Position numbers and translations under genes: made by a program. The notes under the pieces were generated by a model. It saw only the letters and a program-made list of their open reading frames with translations, did no database searches and was not told the DNA's origin. Shown here piece by piece: positions 19,001 through 27,795 of a stretch of 64,000 nucleotides of DNA; position 1 is the stretch's first letter, and each line of letters begins with the position of its first letter. Origin of the DNA: CAVSVP01 sp963731125 (lineage in GTDB: Bacteria > Pseudomonadota > Gammaproteobacteria > Competibacterales > Competibacteraceae); the NCBI GenBank assembly GCA_963731125.1, contig CAVSVP010000009.1, positions 806,001 through 870,000 of the forward strand. Direction: 5' to 3'.

Positions 19001-21495
19001 AATTTCACCTGAGGACTGGCTGTAGAGGCTAACAAGCGTTTGCGGGCCGCACGCCAGTTTCCCTTGAGCCAGCGAAAAACACCACCCGATATGAGCGCCG
19101 CTCGCAACACAGCCAAATCCGTCGGATCTGACAAACGATCAATATTGTAGATCGACGCCAGCTTACTTCGCAGGGCATGTAACGACTCCAGTTGGCGACG
19201 CATTTCCGGGAGCATCCGATCAAGTTCGTCGTTATCGAAGAGATCATCGCGCAGTTTCCAGTATGAAGGCGGTAAGGCCGTTACCGTAACAATGAATTGT
19301 TTAAGTTCCCGTAAGCCGGCTTCTGAAAACACCAGATGTCTGGCTGCATTTTCCCCTACAGCTGTCTGGATCTGCGAAACTGGCTCCTGAATCTCCGCTA
19401 GTTGATTTTGCAGACGCTGTAAGCGTTGTATGGATTTCCCCAATGCACCGAGTTCCACATATGCCCTGACGAGCTGGCGGAGTTGTTCACCGCCCCTTAA
19501 AAACCTATCAACCGATGACAGCTCATGGAGTACTTCAGCGCCCAGTTGCTCCGCCAGACGGGCATAGCGAGTCTGGATATCATTGAACTGCTCCAGATAC
19601 TGGGTAACTTCATTAAGGATTTCACCGCAGAGCGCCGGTAGCGTATCGAGCAGTTCATCACCTTCCAACTTCGGCAGCCGTTCCAGATCGAGCAACCATT
19701 CCTCTAAACCACTTAGAGTCCCCGGTACTTCATCGTCTTCACATTGCAGCGTTACTGCCAATTCGGAGCCGAGCGTCGTCAATTCCATTAGAGAAACCTG
19801 CCATTGCTCCAAGGCATCCTTTACCCGATCACTATCAAAAATCTGCAGTTCGGAATTACTAACGCCGTACCAAGGATGATGCTGTAGTGATGCTTGGTGG
19901 TCCAATTGCGCAGCAACAGCATTGTAGACTTCACCAAAAGTCACCACCTGGTCTCTGCTGCGACGCTGTCTCGCCGGGTCGAAGTTTTCGCCGTCGTAGT
20001 CTGTTGGATGAAATATATCCGGATTGATGCCCAATGCCTCGCGATGGCGCGTGGCCGTCATAAAGATCTCGTGTAACGTTTTACCGGTTTCCTTCCAAAG
20101 CCTATTGATTCGCTCGGCATGGTTCTTGAGCGCTTGTTTTAGTTCCTCGTAGCGAGCAATGTCGGCATCGATTTCATTCGGCTTGCGGTAATGTCCTCGC
20201 TTCCTCAGACGCTCCTTCACCTCATCGAGGACCTTGCGCTTTTGGGATTTGTGGCTGTGCAGCTCCAGGCAAAACTCTCCTAGCTTGGCCAAATCGAGAC
20301 GCCGCCTGACCACTTCGAGGGCGGCAAGTTTTTCAGCCACGAACAACACTTTCTTACCTTGAGCCATGGCGGCGGCAATCAGATTGGTGATGGTTTGGGA
20401 CTTACCAGTACCCGGCGGACCCTCGATGACCAGGTTTTTTCCATTGATCGCATCGATCAAAGCACTGTGTTGCGAGCTGTCGGCGTCGTCGATTAAAGGA
20501 AACCTTTCATAGATATCCGGTAACTCGTCAATGGGATATTCCTCGCTCCACCTCGGTTCGGTTTCGCCTTCCTGGTTCTCTTCACCGGACCTTTCCAGAA
20601 ATTGGGTCACGACGGGGTGTTCGGTGATCCGCTTGCCTTCCGGCCATCGATTGGGATCCAGATCGAGATACATCAGCAACTTGCTAAAGTTGAGAAAGGC
20701 CAGGGTGATGTAACGACGCAGCTGCCAGCGAGGCTGGTTATGGCAAATGAGATTCTGGACGGACTGAAAGTAAGTCTCGGGTCGGATCGTTTCATCCAGA
20801 TCCGGCAGTGCCAAAGCGAAATCTGCCCGCAATTTTTCGCGCAAGGAAAGGTTGGGCAAGATATCCTCGCCCGAGTAGATCAAGGCATATTCATAGGTTC
20901 CGGTTTCCCGGTTGAGACGTCCCTTTAGCAATCGCACGGGTAACAGATACAGAGGTGCAAGGCGTAGCTTGTCACTATCGTTGCTATCGAACCACTCCAA
21001 GAAACCGAAAGCCAGGTAGAGGATATTCGCCCCGGTACTCTCGATCGCAGACTCCGCCGTTTGGCGTAAATTGCGAAGCCGAGTCTCCAGTTCGTAAGGA
21101 AAGAAGAGTGTCTGAATCGCACTATCTGGGCGCTTGGCTGGATGCGTTTCCTCAGTGGACATTGGTATCTCGTAGGATGTTTCGAGTCCCAGCCAACGCG
21201 CCCACTCTTCTGCGTTAGGATCTTTTTTCAGCCGGATGTCCTGGCCCGTTTCCTTGTCAAGTGCGATGTAGCCAGCTGTGATCAATTGCTCGCGTTTAGG
21301 CTCGGGTACCGGCAGAAAACGCAATTGTTTTTCCGCCAGCAGCATCTCGGCCAGATGATCCGGCGAACGGTTGATCACCCGAAGGCCAGATCGCTTGGTA
21401 TGTGTGAAGTTGATCAGCCGGTTACGGGCGGTTAATTCCAATAAACGCTTGCGAAGATTCTCCAACGCGGTAAGCGTTGTAGTCTTATTATCCAT
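16030..21495 (-). CDS. DUF4011 / SF1 helicase / Vsr-like nuclease fusion protein (candidate defence gene)
   Basis: This single protein of 1,821 residues starts with a DUF4011 region (LRKRLLELTARNRLINF near residue 13). An SF1 helicase follows, with the Walker A IEGPPGTGKSQTITNL (near 355), then a long helical insertion. Next come motif II (VVMDEASQIKPEDALGAV), the following motif GDPKQLPPTTFF, and late helicase motifs (LRWHYRSQHESLIAFSN; VQGDERDVIFISMTYG). Near residues 1,600-1,720 is a Vsr/DUF559-like endonuclease domain (LMGLECDGATYHSAKSVRDRD, then LGWRIRRIWSTDWF). Such helicase-nuclease fusions act alone as anti-phage proteins in some islands (Hhe-like systems are one example I recall). 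All key motifs look intact. The ATG has a weak AGG upstream, and an IS3 remnant lies directly 5'. Defence function is inferred. Confidence 0.8.
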   Translation of the reverse strand: MDNKTTTLTALENLRKRLLELTARNRLINFTHTKRSGLRVINRSPDHLAEMLLAEKQLRFLPVPEPKREQLITAGYIALDKETGQDIRLKKDPNAEEWARWLGLETSYEIPMSTEETHPAKRPDSAIQTLFFPYELETRLRNLRQTAESAIESTGANILYLAFGFLEWFDSNDSDKLRLAPLYLLPVRLLKGRLNRETGTYEYALIYSGEDILPNLSLREKLRADFALALPDLDETIRPETYFQSVQNLICHNQPRWQLRRYITLAFLNFSKLLMYLDLDPNRWPEGKRITEHPVVTQFLERSGEENQEGETEPRWSEEYPIDELPDIYERFPLIDDADSSQHSALIDAINGKNLVIEGPPGTGKSQTITNLIAAAMAQGKKVLFVAEKLAALEVVRRRLDLAKLGEFCLELHSHKSQKRKVLDEVKERLRKRGHYRKPNEIDADIARYEELKQALKNHAERINRLWKETGKTLHEIFMTATRHREALGINPDIFHPTDYDGENFDPARQRRSRDQVVTFGEVYNAVAAQLDHQASLQHHPWYGVSNSELQIFDSDRVKDALEQWQVSLMELTTLGSELAVTLQCEDDEVPGTLSGLEEWLLDLERLPKLEGDELLDTLPALCGEILNEVTQYLEQFNDIQTRYARLAEQLGAEVLHELSSVDRFLRGGEQLRQLVRAYVELGALGKSIQRLQRLQNQLAEIQEPVSQIQTAVGENAARHLVFSEAGLRELKQFIVTVTALPPSYWKLRDDLFDNDELDRMLPEMRRQLESLHALRSKLASIYNIDRLSDPTDLAVLRAALISGGVFRWLKGNWRAARKRLLASTASPQVKFGKAFSSLNQAMEFASERKRFEENKTYNELLSEHATGLDTDIASLEVVRTWYKEVRRIYGVGFGPKVALGNTIIDLPNDLARAIRVWSEQGIAERLDNLLNKLVVLRTLFTPESAIQSKTTVLIGEGGLLGEFIDSLKEAVRDCEPLMTDQTITLSEFLQRIMALDALRKAIVDWKEVDYDDRFFQSKLGLRIGLDANNEAALAMAQHTLRIAHYLDRKITISPITSRIYASPDKFTFDSLYSFAERLRSAVNVQSDKQTAFETIVALDRDAWTTTCKDNIADLMARNANALSHGQYLANWLDCVRVREQLAAMGLAKLANAIENGDISVVQAESAYYAGAYDLLAREILREKPELARFSGHSQEALQRQFKDYDERLKALQREKIAWLIDQAQVPRGHFGGRVSEYTECSLLEHECGKKTKHLPIRQLLKRAGEALVNLKPCFMMGPMSVAQYLEPGQLEFDMVVMDEASQIKPEDALGAVARGAQLVVVGDPKQLPPTTFFDHLVDDEGDEGESLAIQQANSILDGCLPIFPLRRLRWHYRSQHESLIAFSNHSFYDSDLVLFPSPLKESKDHGVQYSRVRRGCFVNRRNLEEAKVISEAVREHFRHRPEQSLGVVAMSAEQRDQIERAIEVLTKEDVVFQEGLEEDQQRHEPLFIKNLENVQGDERDVIFISMTYGPQEPGGKVHQRFGPINSDVGWRRLNVLFTRSKMRMHIFSSMGSEDIVIGLHSKRGVKALRDFLAYCETGVLHHTEGPTGRSPDSDFEISVADSLRKAGFECVPQVGVAGFFIDLAVVDPGNPGRYLMGLECDGATYHSAKSVRDRDRLRQSILERLGWRIRRIWSTDWFKNPQAELVPIIRELHELKSEQPIEPKPAVESEAEEIEEIIEEVEAQEAMADPFISEEVGLREKLMAFDKAVIRKELLDTPDNQRLLRPAMLEALVEYQPTTKSEFVEYIPAYLRQSTKANEGKFLDSVLEIIESTVESMTDS

Positions 21496-21545
21496 CGAAC
21501 GACCTACTGTACCTTGAGGAGCCTAATGTTCACCGCGACCAGCCC

Positions 21546-21749
21546 CAAGTTTCAAGCTACGTCGCGCATTACAACACGGTGCGCTTGCACAGCGCCATTG
21601 GCTATATTACGCCAGCTGACAAGTTGGCCGGTAACGCTGAAAAGATCTTACAGTCGCGTGAAGCCAAGCTGGATGTGGCAAGATCTCAGAGGCGGCAAAA
21701 ACGGTTAAGGGTAAAGCAGAATGAGCCTTCGCAAGCAGCAATAGCTTAG
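21546..21749 (+). pseudogene. IS3-family transposase (OrfB), C-terminal remnant
   Basis: The frame reads VSSYVAHYNTVRLHSAIGY followed by TPADKLAG and a basic tail ending at TAG (21747-21749). This is the typical end of the integrase core of IS3-family OrfB. The catalytic part is gone; the frame runs into the start of the DUF4011 gene on the opposite strand. It marks an old IS-mediated rearrangement. Confidence 0.7.
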
Positions 21750-21997
21750 TTCAACATTCCCTTAACTTCGCAGGCGAGTTGTCCGATTCCGACTGAAGCA
21801 ATACATTTACATTTTTAGAGGACGGACCAGCATTGGTAAACCGCTGGGCCGGTATTATTTACCAGACTGCATCGTCCTTTATCTTATGAGGCAACATTCC
21901 TAAAAAAAGTAGCGCCTCTACTTCCCTTGCCACGTCACCCTGGTTATTTTTTCCTGACCTCCCTTCATAAAGTCCACCAGATTAAGCCTGTAAAAAA
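21750..21997. other. non-coding spacer before the repeat cluster
   Basis: No open frame with coding character is seen between the IS3 remnant and the repeats. The DNA is AT-rich near 21,895-21,925. Confidence 0.35.
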
Positions 21998-22175
21998 GTG
22001 TCCGATGTGTCCGAAGCGCTGAATTTGACACAAAATGCATTCCTATTCAAACGGTTAGCTTCTGACACATTGTCGGACACATCGGACACATCGGACACAT
22101 CGAAGATTCCAATGTGTCCGAAACTAAGTCTTTGTTTTTCCTAGCCACCGGACACATCGGACACATCGGACACAT
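21998..22175. repeat. cluster of 9-bp TCGGACACA repeats in both orientations
   Basis: Three perfect tandem copies of the unit lie at 22073-22099 (TCGGACACA) and three at 22149-22175 (CGGACACAT phase). Inverted copies lie at 21998-22015 (two) and 22111-22122 (one). The block at 22149-22175 is inside the end of the primase-helicase gene and encodes repeated Ser-Asp-Val; the others are beyond its stop. The layout suggests iteron- or operator-type protein-binding sites or a structured 3' end. Confidence 0.6.
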
Positions 22176-22765
22176 TTTTACGCCCCCAATCTAGGTTAAT
22201 CAGACGACGATCCCCGTCCGCCGATTTCAGGGTCATCACATTCACCCCAGTGGTCCTTAACCCGGTGGCCAGCCGTTTCAGTTGCCCGGTTAGCGCCTTG
22301 GGCGATTTCGGCCAGGCTTTCGTGGAAGCCTCACCGCCGACCACTGCGGTCAGTTGCTGGAGCAATTCCGGCGAGGTCCCCGACCAGGACCCCCGAGGGC
22401 CTTGTTGCTCACACCAGGCTCTTAGCACCCGAGCCACCAGGGAACCTTCCAGGCCCGCTTCGACGGTCTCAACGCGGTTCTGGCCATAGGCTTTCATAAA
22501 ATCACCAGTCTCGCCTCCCCAGGCCGTCTCGGCCGCCGTGGCCCAGAGGGCAAAATCCGCCAACCGAGGAAGATTCGGCAGACGAGTCTGAGGAAGTTGT
22601 CGTAACGCCATGACCACCCCCTCCAGCAGTGCTCCCAATAGCGCGGGCCGTGCTTGTTCAAAAGCCGCCCATAACTCCGCTTCCGGCCGACGCTTGGCGT
22701 CGGGAATGGGCTCCAGGTTCAACACAAGCGCCCGATCAATGAGATCTTGCCGGGTCGCGATATCG
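22141..22765 (-). pseudogene. element primase-helicase, 3' part (separated by IS21)
   Basis: This is the C-terminal segment of the gene whose 5' part is at 25227-27380. Reading from the IS21 junction gives DIATRQDLIDRALVLNLEPI, which continues exactly from NGIDDI on the other side once the element and one copy of the 7-bp duplication are removed. The rest (LLGALLEGVVMALRQLPQTR, then FALWATAAETAWG) is a helical C-terminal domain typical of element-borne ATPases. It ends in Ser-Asp-Val repeats encoded by the 9-bp repeat. On its own it lacks a start and is not expected to be made. Confidence 0.75.
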
Positions 22766-22801
22766 TGCTCAACGACAATTATTTTTTAACATCAACGACA
22801 A

Positions 22802-23635
22802 TTATTTTTTAACATCGTTAGTCTGGTCACCTATCTCGATTGGGTTCTCTGTCGAGAGAGAACGGTTCTGGTTTTCCTTGTTACGATGAGTGTCATGTTG
22901 CTGTCGCTCCTTAGCGTGTTCATTACGAAAGCTAGGGCCGGTCATCTCCAGGATGATGGCATGGTGGACGAGACGGTCGATAGCGGCGGCCGTGGTCATG
23001 GGATCGTGAAAAATCCTATCCCATTGACTGAAAACAAGATTGCTACTGATGAGCACGCTCTTGCGTTCATAACGCTCGGCCAGAAAAGTAAACAGGACTT
23101 CCATTTCGGCACGGCTTTGTTGGACATAGCCAATATCGTCAACGACAATTGCGGCAAACCCATCCAACTTATGCAGTTCTTTTTCCAGGCGTAGCGCCTG
23201 CTTGGCGGCCAGCAACCGTTGCACCAGTTGATAGGCGGGGGTAAAGAGCACGCGGTAACCCCGCTCCACCAAGGCATGACCAATAGCGCATAGCACATGC
23301 GTCTTGCCACGGCCCGGTAACCCGAAGGCCAGGATATTCTGGGCTTGCTCCACAAACTGCCCCTCGCAGAGGGTGGGTAGCTGGCGGCGTACTGACTCGG
23401 GTAAGCGAGCCATGTCCAGCGTGGTGAGCGTTTTGCCTGAGGGCAAGCCGGATTCCTTGCGACGCCGCTGGACGCGGCGCTGGCGACGCTCCTCCACTTC
23501 CAGCTCCGCCAAGGTATGCAGGTAGCGGGTAAAACCCCAGGCCGCGCGTTCCGCCTCAATCGCCAACGCTTGCGCGTGCGTCAGCATCGCCGGTAATTTG
23601 AGTTCCCGCAGCAACAATTCGAGACTGCCGTTCAT
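22802..23635 (-). CDS. istB: IS21-family helper ATPase IstB
   Basis: IstB is the AAA+ regulator that loads the IstA transposase on target DNA. The 277-residue product has Walker A FGLPGRGKTHVLCAIGHAL (near residue 105), Walker B AAIVVDDIGYVQQS and sensor ISSNLVFSQWDRIF. Length is slightly above the usual 250, due to a polar C-terminal tail. The start codon overlaps the istA stop (ATGA), so translation is coupled. Confidence 0.9.
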   Translation of the reverse strand: MNGSLELLLRELKLPAMLTHAQALAIEAERAAWGFTRYLHTLAELEVEERRQRRVQRRRKESGLPSGKTLTTLDMARLPESVRRQLPTLCEGQFVEQAQNILAFGLPGRGKTHVLCAIGHALVERGYRVLFTPAYQLVQRLLAAKQALRLEKELHKLDGFAAIVVDDIGYVQQSRAEMEVLFTFLAERYERKSVLISSNLVFSQWDRIFHDPMTTAAAIDRLVHHAIILEMTGPSFRNEHAKERQQHDTHRNKENQNRSLSTENPIEIGDQTNDVKK

Positions 23636-25116
23636 GAGCTCACCCCCCCGAGCAGCTGATCATAACTCGCCAGATCGACTTCAGGCACCGCCATCGCGGG
23701 AACCGCTGGCGCAGCGGGCCGCACCAGTTCCCTAACCCGTTCCGGTTCGGGGACCTGCTGGGCTTCCAACAGCAGTTCCAGCGCCGCTTGTACCTCTGCT
23801 TCCTGGGTGGAGGCCGCCAGATGTAAAATCCGCAGATAGGCCGCATCGCCACGGATGCCCGGCAACGTCTCTGGTAAGCTCTCATAGGTCCGGCGAAAGA
23901 CCAGCGTGGGAAACAAGGCCTCGCGATAGCGGTAGCGAGCAAAGGCGCCGGGTTTTTGCACCAGCGACCAAATCACATGCCGGTAGTCAATGGCATGCAA
24001 CGCTTGGCCGGTGAGCCGGGGCATCTCTTGGATGCGAGTGGTCCCGTAAAAGACCACCAGATGGTTCTCATAGACCCGTACCCGGACGTGGCGGTGCATC
24101 AACCGGGGCGGCACCGAGTAGAGCTTGGTTAAGACGTTGATGGTGCTATTCTGGCTGACCCGGACGTCAAGCTCTTTGAACGCCGGCAGCCGTGCCACCC
24201 GCAACGGCTTCATCACCGCTAGCTCCTCCTGCAACCGGCTCTGGCGGCGGCTGTTCTCATGCTGCAAGCGCCCCTGCAGCCACTGCTCAAAGACCGTTTC
24301 CGAGGCAAACTCGCGATTGTTGCGCCGCAGCAGCTGCTGGTTCAGAAACCGTTTGAACGCCCCATGTTGGGCCTCCACCGTGCCATTTTGCTCTTTCTTG
24401 CCCAGCGCAATGGTGCGGGGCTTTATTCCCAGATGTACCATCAGCTCCAGATAGTCTACGTTAAACTCGCGGTGGCCGGTGCGCACCTGATGGGTCGCCC
24501 CGGTAGAGTTATCCGTCTGATGCCACTCAGGCACGTTGCCTAACCGAAACAGCGCTTCCTGAAGCCCCCGTTTCAAGGCTAAAAACGATTCCGAACGGCA
24601 GCAACACGCCCATTGCCAGTTCGAGTAGGGCAGCACCACATGACAGAGCAGCGGGGTCCAGCGCTCACCCTGCAACGTCAACGCCAACTCGCCGGTGTGG
24701 GTAAAATCCGTTTGCACCGCTTCCCCAGGCCGATGCTGTTGCGGGAAAAACACCTCAGCGCGCTGATCATCCCCGTGCAGGGCTCGCCAATCCCGTACCC
24801 GCCGCTGCAGGCTGCGTAGTTGCCCCGGCGTAAACCGCCCCGGATACCGCTCCTGCAACCACTCAAATAGCGTCTGCGCCCACACCCCCGGCGCCTGCCG
24901 TAACCATTCCTCCACCTCCGGCCACACCTCGGCAAACGGGTCTTCCCGGGTACGCCATTGCCGCACCTCCTGCAACTCAGAAGGCAACTTCCCCGAGCAC
25001 AGATACTTCGCTGCCGTCTGTCGGCAGACGCCGGCTTTGGCTGCCGCTATCCCTTGATTCCCATGCTTGCTCAATTCTTTCATCATGATTTTCACCTGCT
25101 GGTCTGTCAGTGCCAT
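23632..25116 (-). CDS. istA: IS21-family transposase IstA
   Basis: The 494-residue DDE transposase has an N-terminal helix-turn-helix (GIAAAKAGVCRQTAAKYL), then the integrase-type core: first Asp in AVQTDFTHTGELAL, second Asp in WHQTDNSTGATHQV, Glu in NGTVEAQHGAFKRFL. A beta-barrel C-terminal domain follows (RVRVYENHLVVFYG). I chose the ATG at 25114-25116, which has GGAGGAG upstream; the open frame extends to 25164. The gene looks intact. Confidence 0.9.
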   Translation of the reverse strand: MALTDQQVKIMMKELSKHGNQGIAAAKAGVCRQTAAKYLCSGKLPSELQEVRQWRTREDPFAEVWPEVEEWLRQAPGVWAQTLFEWLQERYPGRFTPGQLRSLQRRVRDWRALHGDDQRAEVFFPQQHRPGEAVQTDFTHTGELALTLQGERWTPLLCHVVLPYSNWQWACCCRSESFLALKRGLQEALFRLGNVPEWHQTDNSTGATHQVRTGHREFNVDYLELMVHLGIKPRTIALGKKEQNGTVEAQHGAFKRFLNQQLLRRNNREFASETVFEQWLQGRLQHENSRRQSRLQEELAVMKPLRVARLPAFKELDVRVSQNSTINVLTKLYSVPPRLMHRHVRVRVYENHLVVFYGTTRIQEMPRLTGQALHAIDYRHVIWSLVQKPGAFARYRYREALFPTLVFRRTYESLPETLPGIRGDAAYLRILHLAASTQEAEVQAALELLLEAQQVPEPERVRELVRPAAPAVPAMAVPEVDLASYDQLLGGVSS

Positions 25117-25226
25117 CGCTATGCGCTCCTCCTCGTTGAAGCGCACAGCTTGCCATCGCCTCACAGGTGACCTGTGATGTTAATTTCTAATTGTCGTCCA
25201 TGTTAATTTCTAATTGTCGTTGAGCA

Positions 25227-27380
25227 GATATCGTCGATACCGTTGAGAAGGATGGGCCGCTGCACCTGGATCAATACCTCCTCGGTATCGGTATACAGTT
25301 GGCGGGTGGAAAAACCGCCCCCGGTAGCCAGCCGGCACAGGGCATCCGAAAGCCACGGTGAAAGGCCGCTGAGATTATCCAGCGCGATGACATGGCTGTT
25401 GTACGCGGCAATGAGAAGATCCCGTTCTTCCCGGGGCGTGGTACGCAAAGCCGCTACCGAAGGATCGATGAGTGCCCGCAGACAGCGGGCCAGCCCGCTC
25501 TTGGCCGTGCCCTGTTCGCCTTGGGTGATCAACACCGGATAGGGACCCCGATTCCGCAGCGCCTGGACGATCCAGGCCAGCGCCAGGGGCCGTTGCTCGG
25601 GGGTGACATTGAGAAAATCCCACAGGGTTTGCACATCGCCGCCGGATTGAGGTAGGGGTAACGGACCCATCCCCGGACGTCGGATAAACCGCACCGGGGG
25701 ATCCGTGATCACCCGCCAGCCGGTGGCGTCTATCTCTACGCATTGCCAATCCGGTCCTCCTAGATCCAGGTAGAGCCGTTCCTTGTGACCCGCCACCCGG
25801 AGAAACACCGGATATTCCGGGCCTTCGTAACGGGCCTGACCGTCGATCACCCCCAGGGCATCGGTCAGCGCCTGGGAAGACGGGGCTTTACGACAGGCCT
25901 GCCAGAAACACCGACACAACCAATCCCGAAAGGCCCGGGAGCGAACGGGCCAATGCTCCCGATGATCATTGACCGTCAGTGTGACGTAAGCCGTGCCCTC
26001 CGGATCATGAAACAATACCGTTCCCTCTGCCAATTCAACCAAGGTCGTGGCCTGGGATTTACGCGGTAGCTTATCGGCTTTTTCTTCGGTGGGGGCATCC
26101 TCCTCATTCGACCGAGGTTTTCCAGGCTCCTCTGGGGCTTTGGAGCGACCCCGGGCGATTTCGGCTCTGACCCAGGCCAATCCTTTTTCACGGGGCTTCT
26201 CGGCAATGGAGTAAGCCGGATTGAGCAGCACCGCCGCGATGGCCTCATCGGTCAAGCCGGCACGAATCAGCGCTTGCACGACGGCAAAGACCGCTTCGCT
26301 GCGGGAAGGATACGGACCCTGTCCCGTTTGGATAAGCTGTTTTATCCGCTGGCTGACTGGAAGGGTATCGATATCGAGAGAGACCGCCGGTAACTCAACC
26401 GCCGAACACTCCTTGCCAGGAGGCTCCCAGGTTGTCCTGGGAGTTTTCCTTTCACGATACCGAGCCGCCGCTGAATTCAGAAAATCAGTCTCGAACAAGG
26501 CGCCTTCCGTGCTGAATTGCTGATAATACCCGACCGCATCCGGCGGACAGGCGGGTAAAAAATACAGATGGTCAGGATTACGGCATTTGGTATCGAGTCC
26601 GCCACCGAATCGCGCTTCGAAATAATCGTACAACGCATAAGCGTAGAGGCTGTTGGAAAATACCCTGGCGCGCAAGAAGCTAATGCGTTGATTTAAAATG
26701 CTCCGAAATCGTTCGATCAGGGGTTTTCCAACAGCCTCGTAGAACGACGGGACCGGATGCCGCAAAGGGATGATCACCCGCCAGCGTTCCGCCCGGGGAT
26801 GGTGGGTGTAACTGGTGTGGGCGGCATAACAGAATCCGTGCAACATAGACTCGATGCGGATTCGGCTGATGTGACTGTCGAAGTCGAGTACCGCAGCATA
26901 CAGGGCAACCACATTTTCGGCATGACGCCGATGTCCCTTGGCGTTGGATTTTTGACCGAATACTGCCGGGATCCAGGCCGGGCCGTCTTTCTGGGCCCTC
27001 CAGTGATCTTTGATGGGCTGTTGGGCTTGGCGGATGGCGAGGCGGCGGGCGTTGACATCCGCCTTGGATGAAAGACCCCGTAAGGCTTCCCGTTTGGCGT
27101 GTTTGAGCGCTTGAAAATACTCGGAAAGTCCCTGGTCACCGCGGATATCCGGCTCGGCCAGTCCCATGACGAAGCTGACCCAATCGGATTCGACAGGTCG
27201 GGGATGGATATCGGCGACATGATCGATAAGCGAATAGTGAAACTCGATGGCTTGGATTCCACTGTCTGCCTGATCGGAGAGGGTCATCGGTTCCGATGGA
27301 CTTGGATAAGCGACCGAAGCATGACCCGGCGAGGCATCAGCCACCGTTTCCCGACCGAAGGCGTGGGTAGACGAGTCCAT
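25227..27380 (-). pseudogene. element primase-helicase, 5' part (interrupted by IS21)
   Basis: This is the N-terminal and central portion (about 718 residues) of a replication protein of an integrative element. A primase-like region holds LYAAVLDFDSHISRIRI and ERWRVIIPLRHPVPS, which look like the metal-binding acids and basic site of archaeo-eukaryotic-type primases. The C-terminal ATPase has a P-loop (ITQGEQGTAKSGLARCL), IALDNLSGLSPWLSDAL and a late IDDI motif, as in SF3/DUF3987-type helicases. I chose the ATG at 27378-27380, 6 bases after the alpA stop. The frame exits into the IS21 element after ILLNGIDDI. Intact, the gene would encode about 920 residues and support replication of the element after excision. 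The family name is inferred. Confidence 0.7.
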
Positions 27381-27385
27381 GGGCC

Positions 27386-27628
27386 TTATTCGTCCGCCGC
27401 GGGCGGCTGCCATTCGCCGCGGACGAAGGCTTCCAGCTCCGAGCGCAACCAGCCGGAAGCCCGGAGACCTACTTTGCGGGGTTTCGGAAAGCGATTTTGC
27501 CGGGCTAACCGATAAGCGGTGGGCAGGCTGATACCGGTGAATAAAATCTGATCCTTGGGCCGCACGATGGAGTCCTCGGCGGGCCAGCGGGTCATGGCCG
27601 TTGCTGCGATGACAGAATGGGTGGGCAT
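27386..27628 (-). CDS. alpA: AlpA-type excisionase / regulator
   Basis: This 80-residue DNA-binding protein of the AlpA/MerR-like winged type reads KDQILFTGISLPTAYRLARQ (recognition region) and FPKPRKVGLRASGWLRSELEAF, the hallmark Arg/Gly/Trp block. AlpA proteins act as recombination directionality factors or activators of integrase in integrative elements. GAGGTGA lies 5 bases before the ATG. It lies upstream of the primase-helicase gene in one operon, with the integrase just downstream of the next upstream gap. Confidence 0.8.
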   Translation of the reverse strand: MPTHSVIAATAMTRWPAEDSIVRPKDQILFTGISLPTAYRLARQNRFPKPRKVGLRASGWLRSELEAFVRGEWQPPAADE

Positions 27629-27795
27629 GTCTCACCTCGATGTGGTTAACGTCAAAGCGAGCCTATAGCGGTTAAATCGGAAAGATAAGAGAAAACTCTT
27701 TTTTGATCCGGTAGGAATTTTTATAAACGGCTTTGCATTGGTGCCATCCCGTTAAATCCGTCACTGAGCATCGCGACCCACAGTGACATCAGGCT
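27629..27795. promoter_or_regulatory. promoter region of the alpA operon
   Basis: This short gap lies between the integrase stop and the alpA start. An AT-rich stretch around 27,690-27,730 may hold the leftward promoter, but I see no certain -35/-10 pair. Confidence 0.3.

Larger units (their letters stand above)
22766..25226 (-). mobile_element. IS21-family insertion sequence inside the primase-helicase gene
   Basis: The element is 2,461 bp with perfect 16-bp terminal inverted repeats (TGCTCAACGACAATTA at 22766-22781, inverted at 25211-25226). It is flanked by the direct repeat GATATCG (22759-22765 and 25227-25233). Extra internal copies of the terminal motif follow each end, as is usual in IS21. 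It carries istA and istB intact. Perfect repeats and a clean target duplication point to a recent insertion. Confidence 0.93.

Noticed and set aside
22073..22175. CRISPR-like repeat cluster
   Set aside because: The unit is 9 bases with no spacers and occurs in both orientations, so it is not a CRISPR array.
26757..27515. Plus-strand frames of 104 and 138 codons in the primase-helicase gene
   Set aside because: They are antisense to a gene with primase and P-loop motifs.
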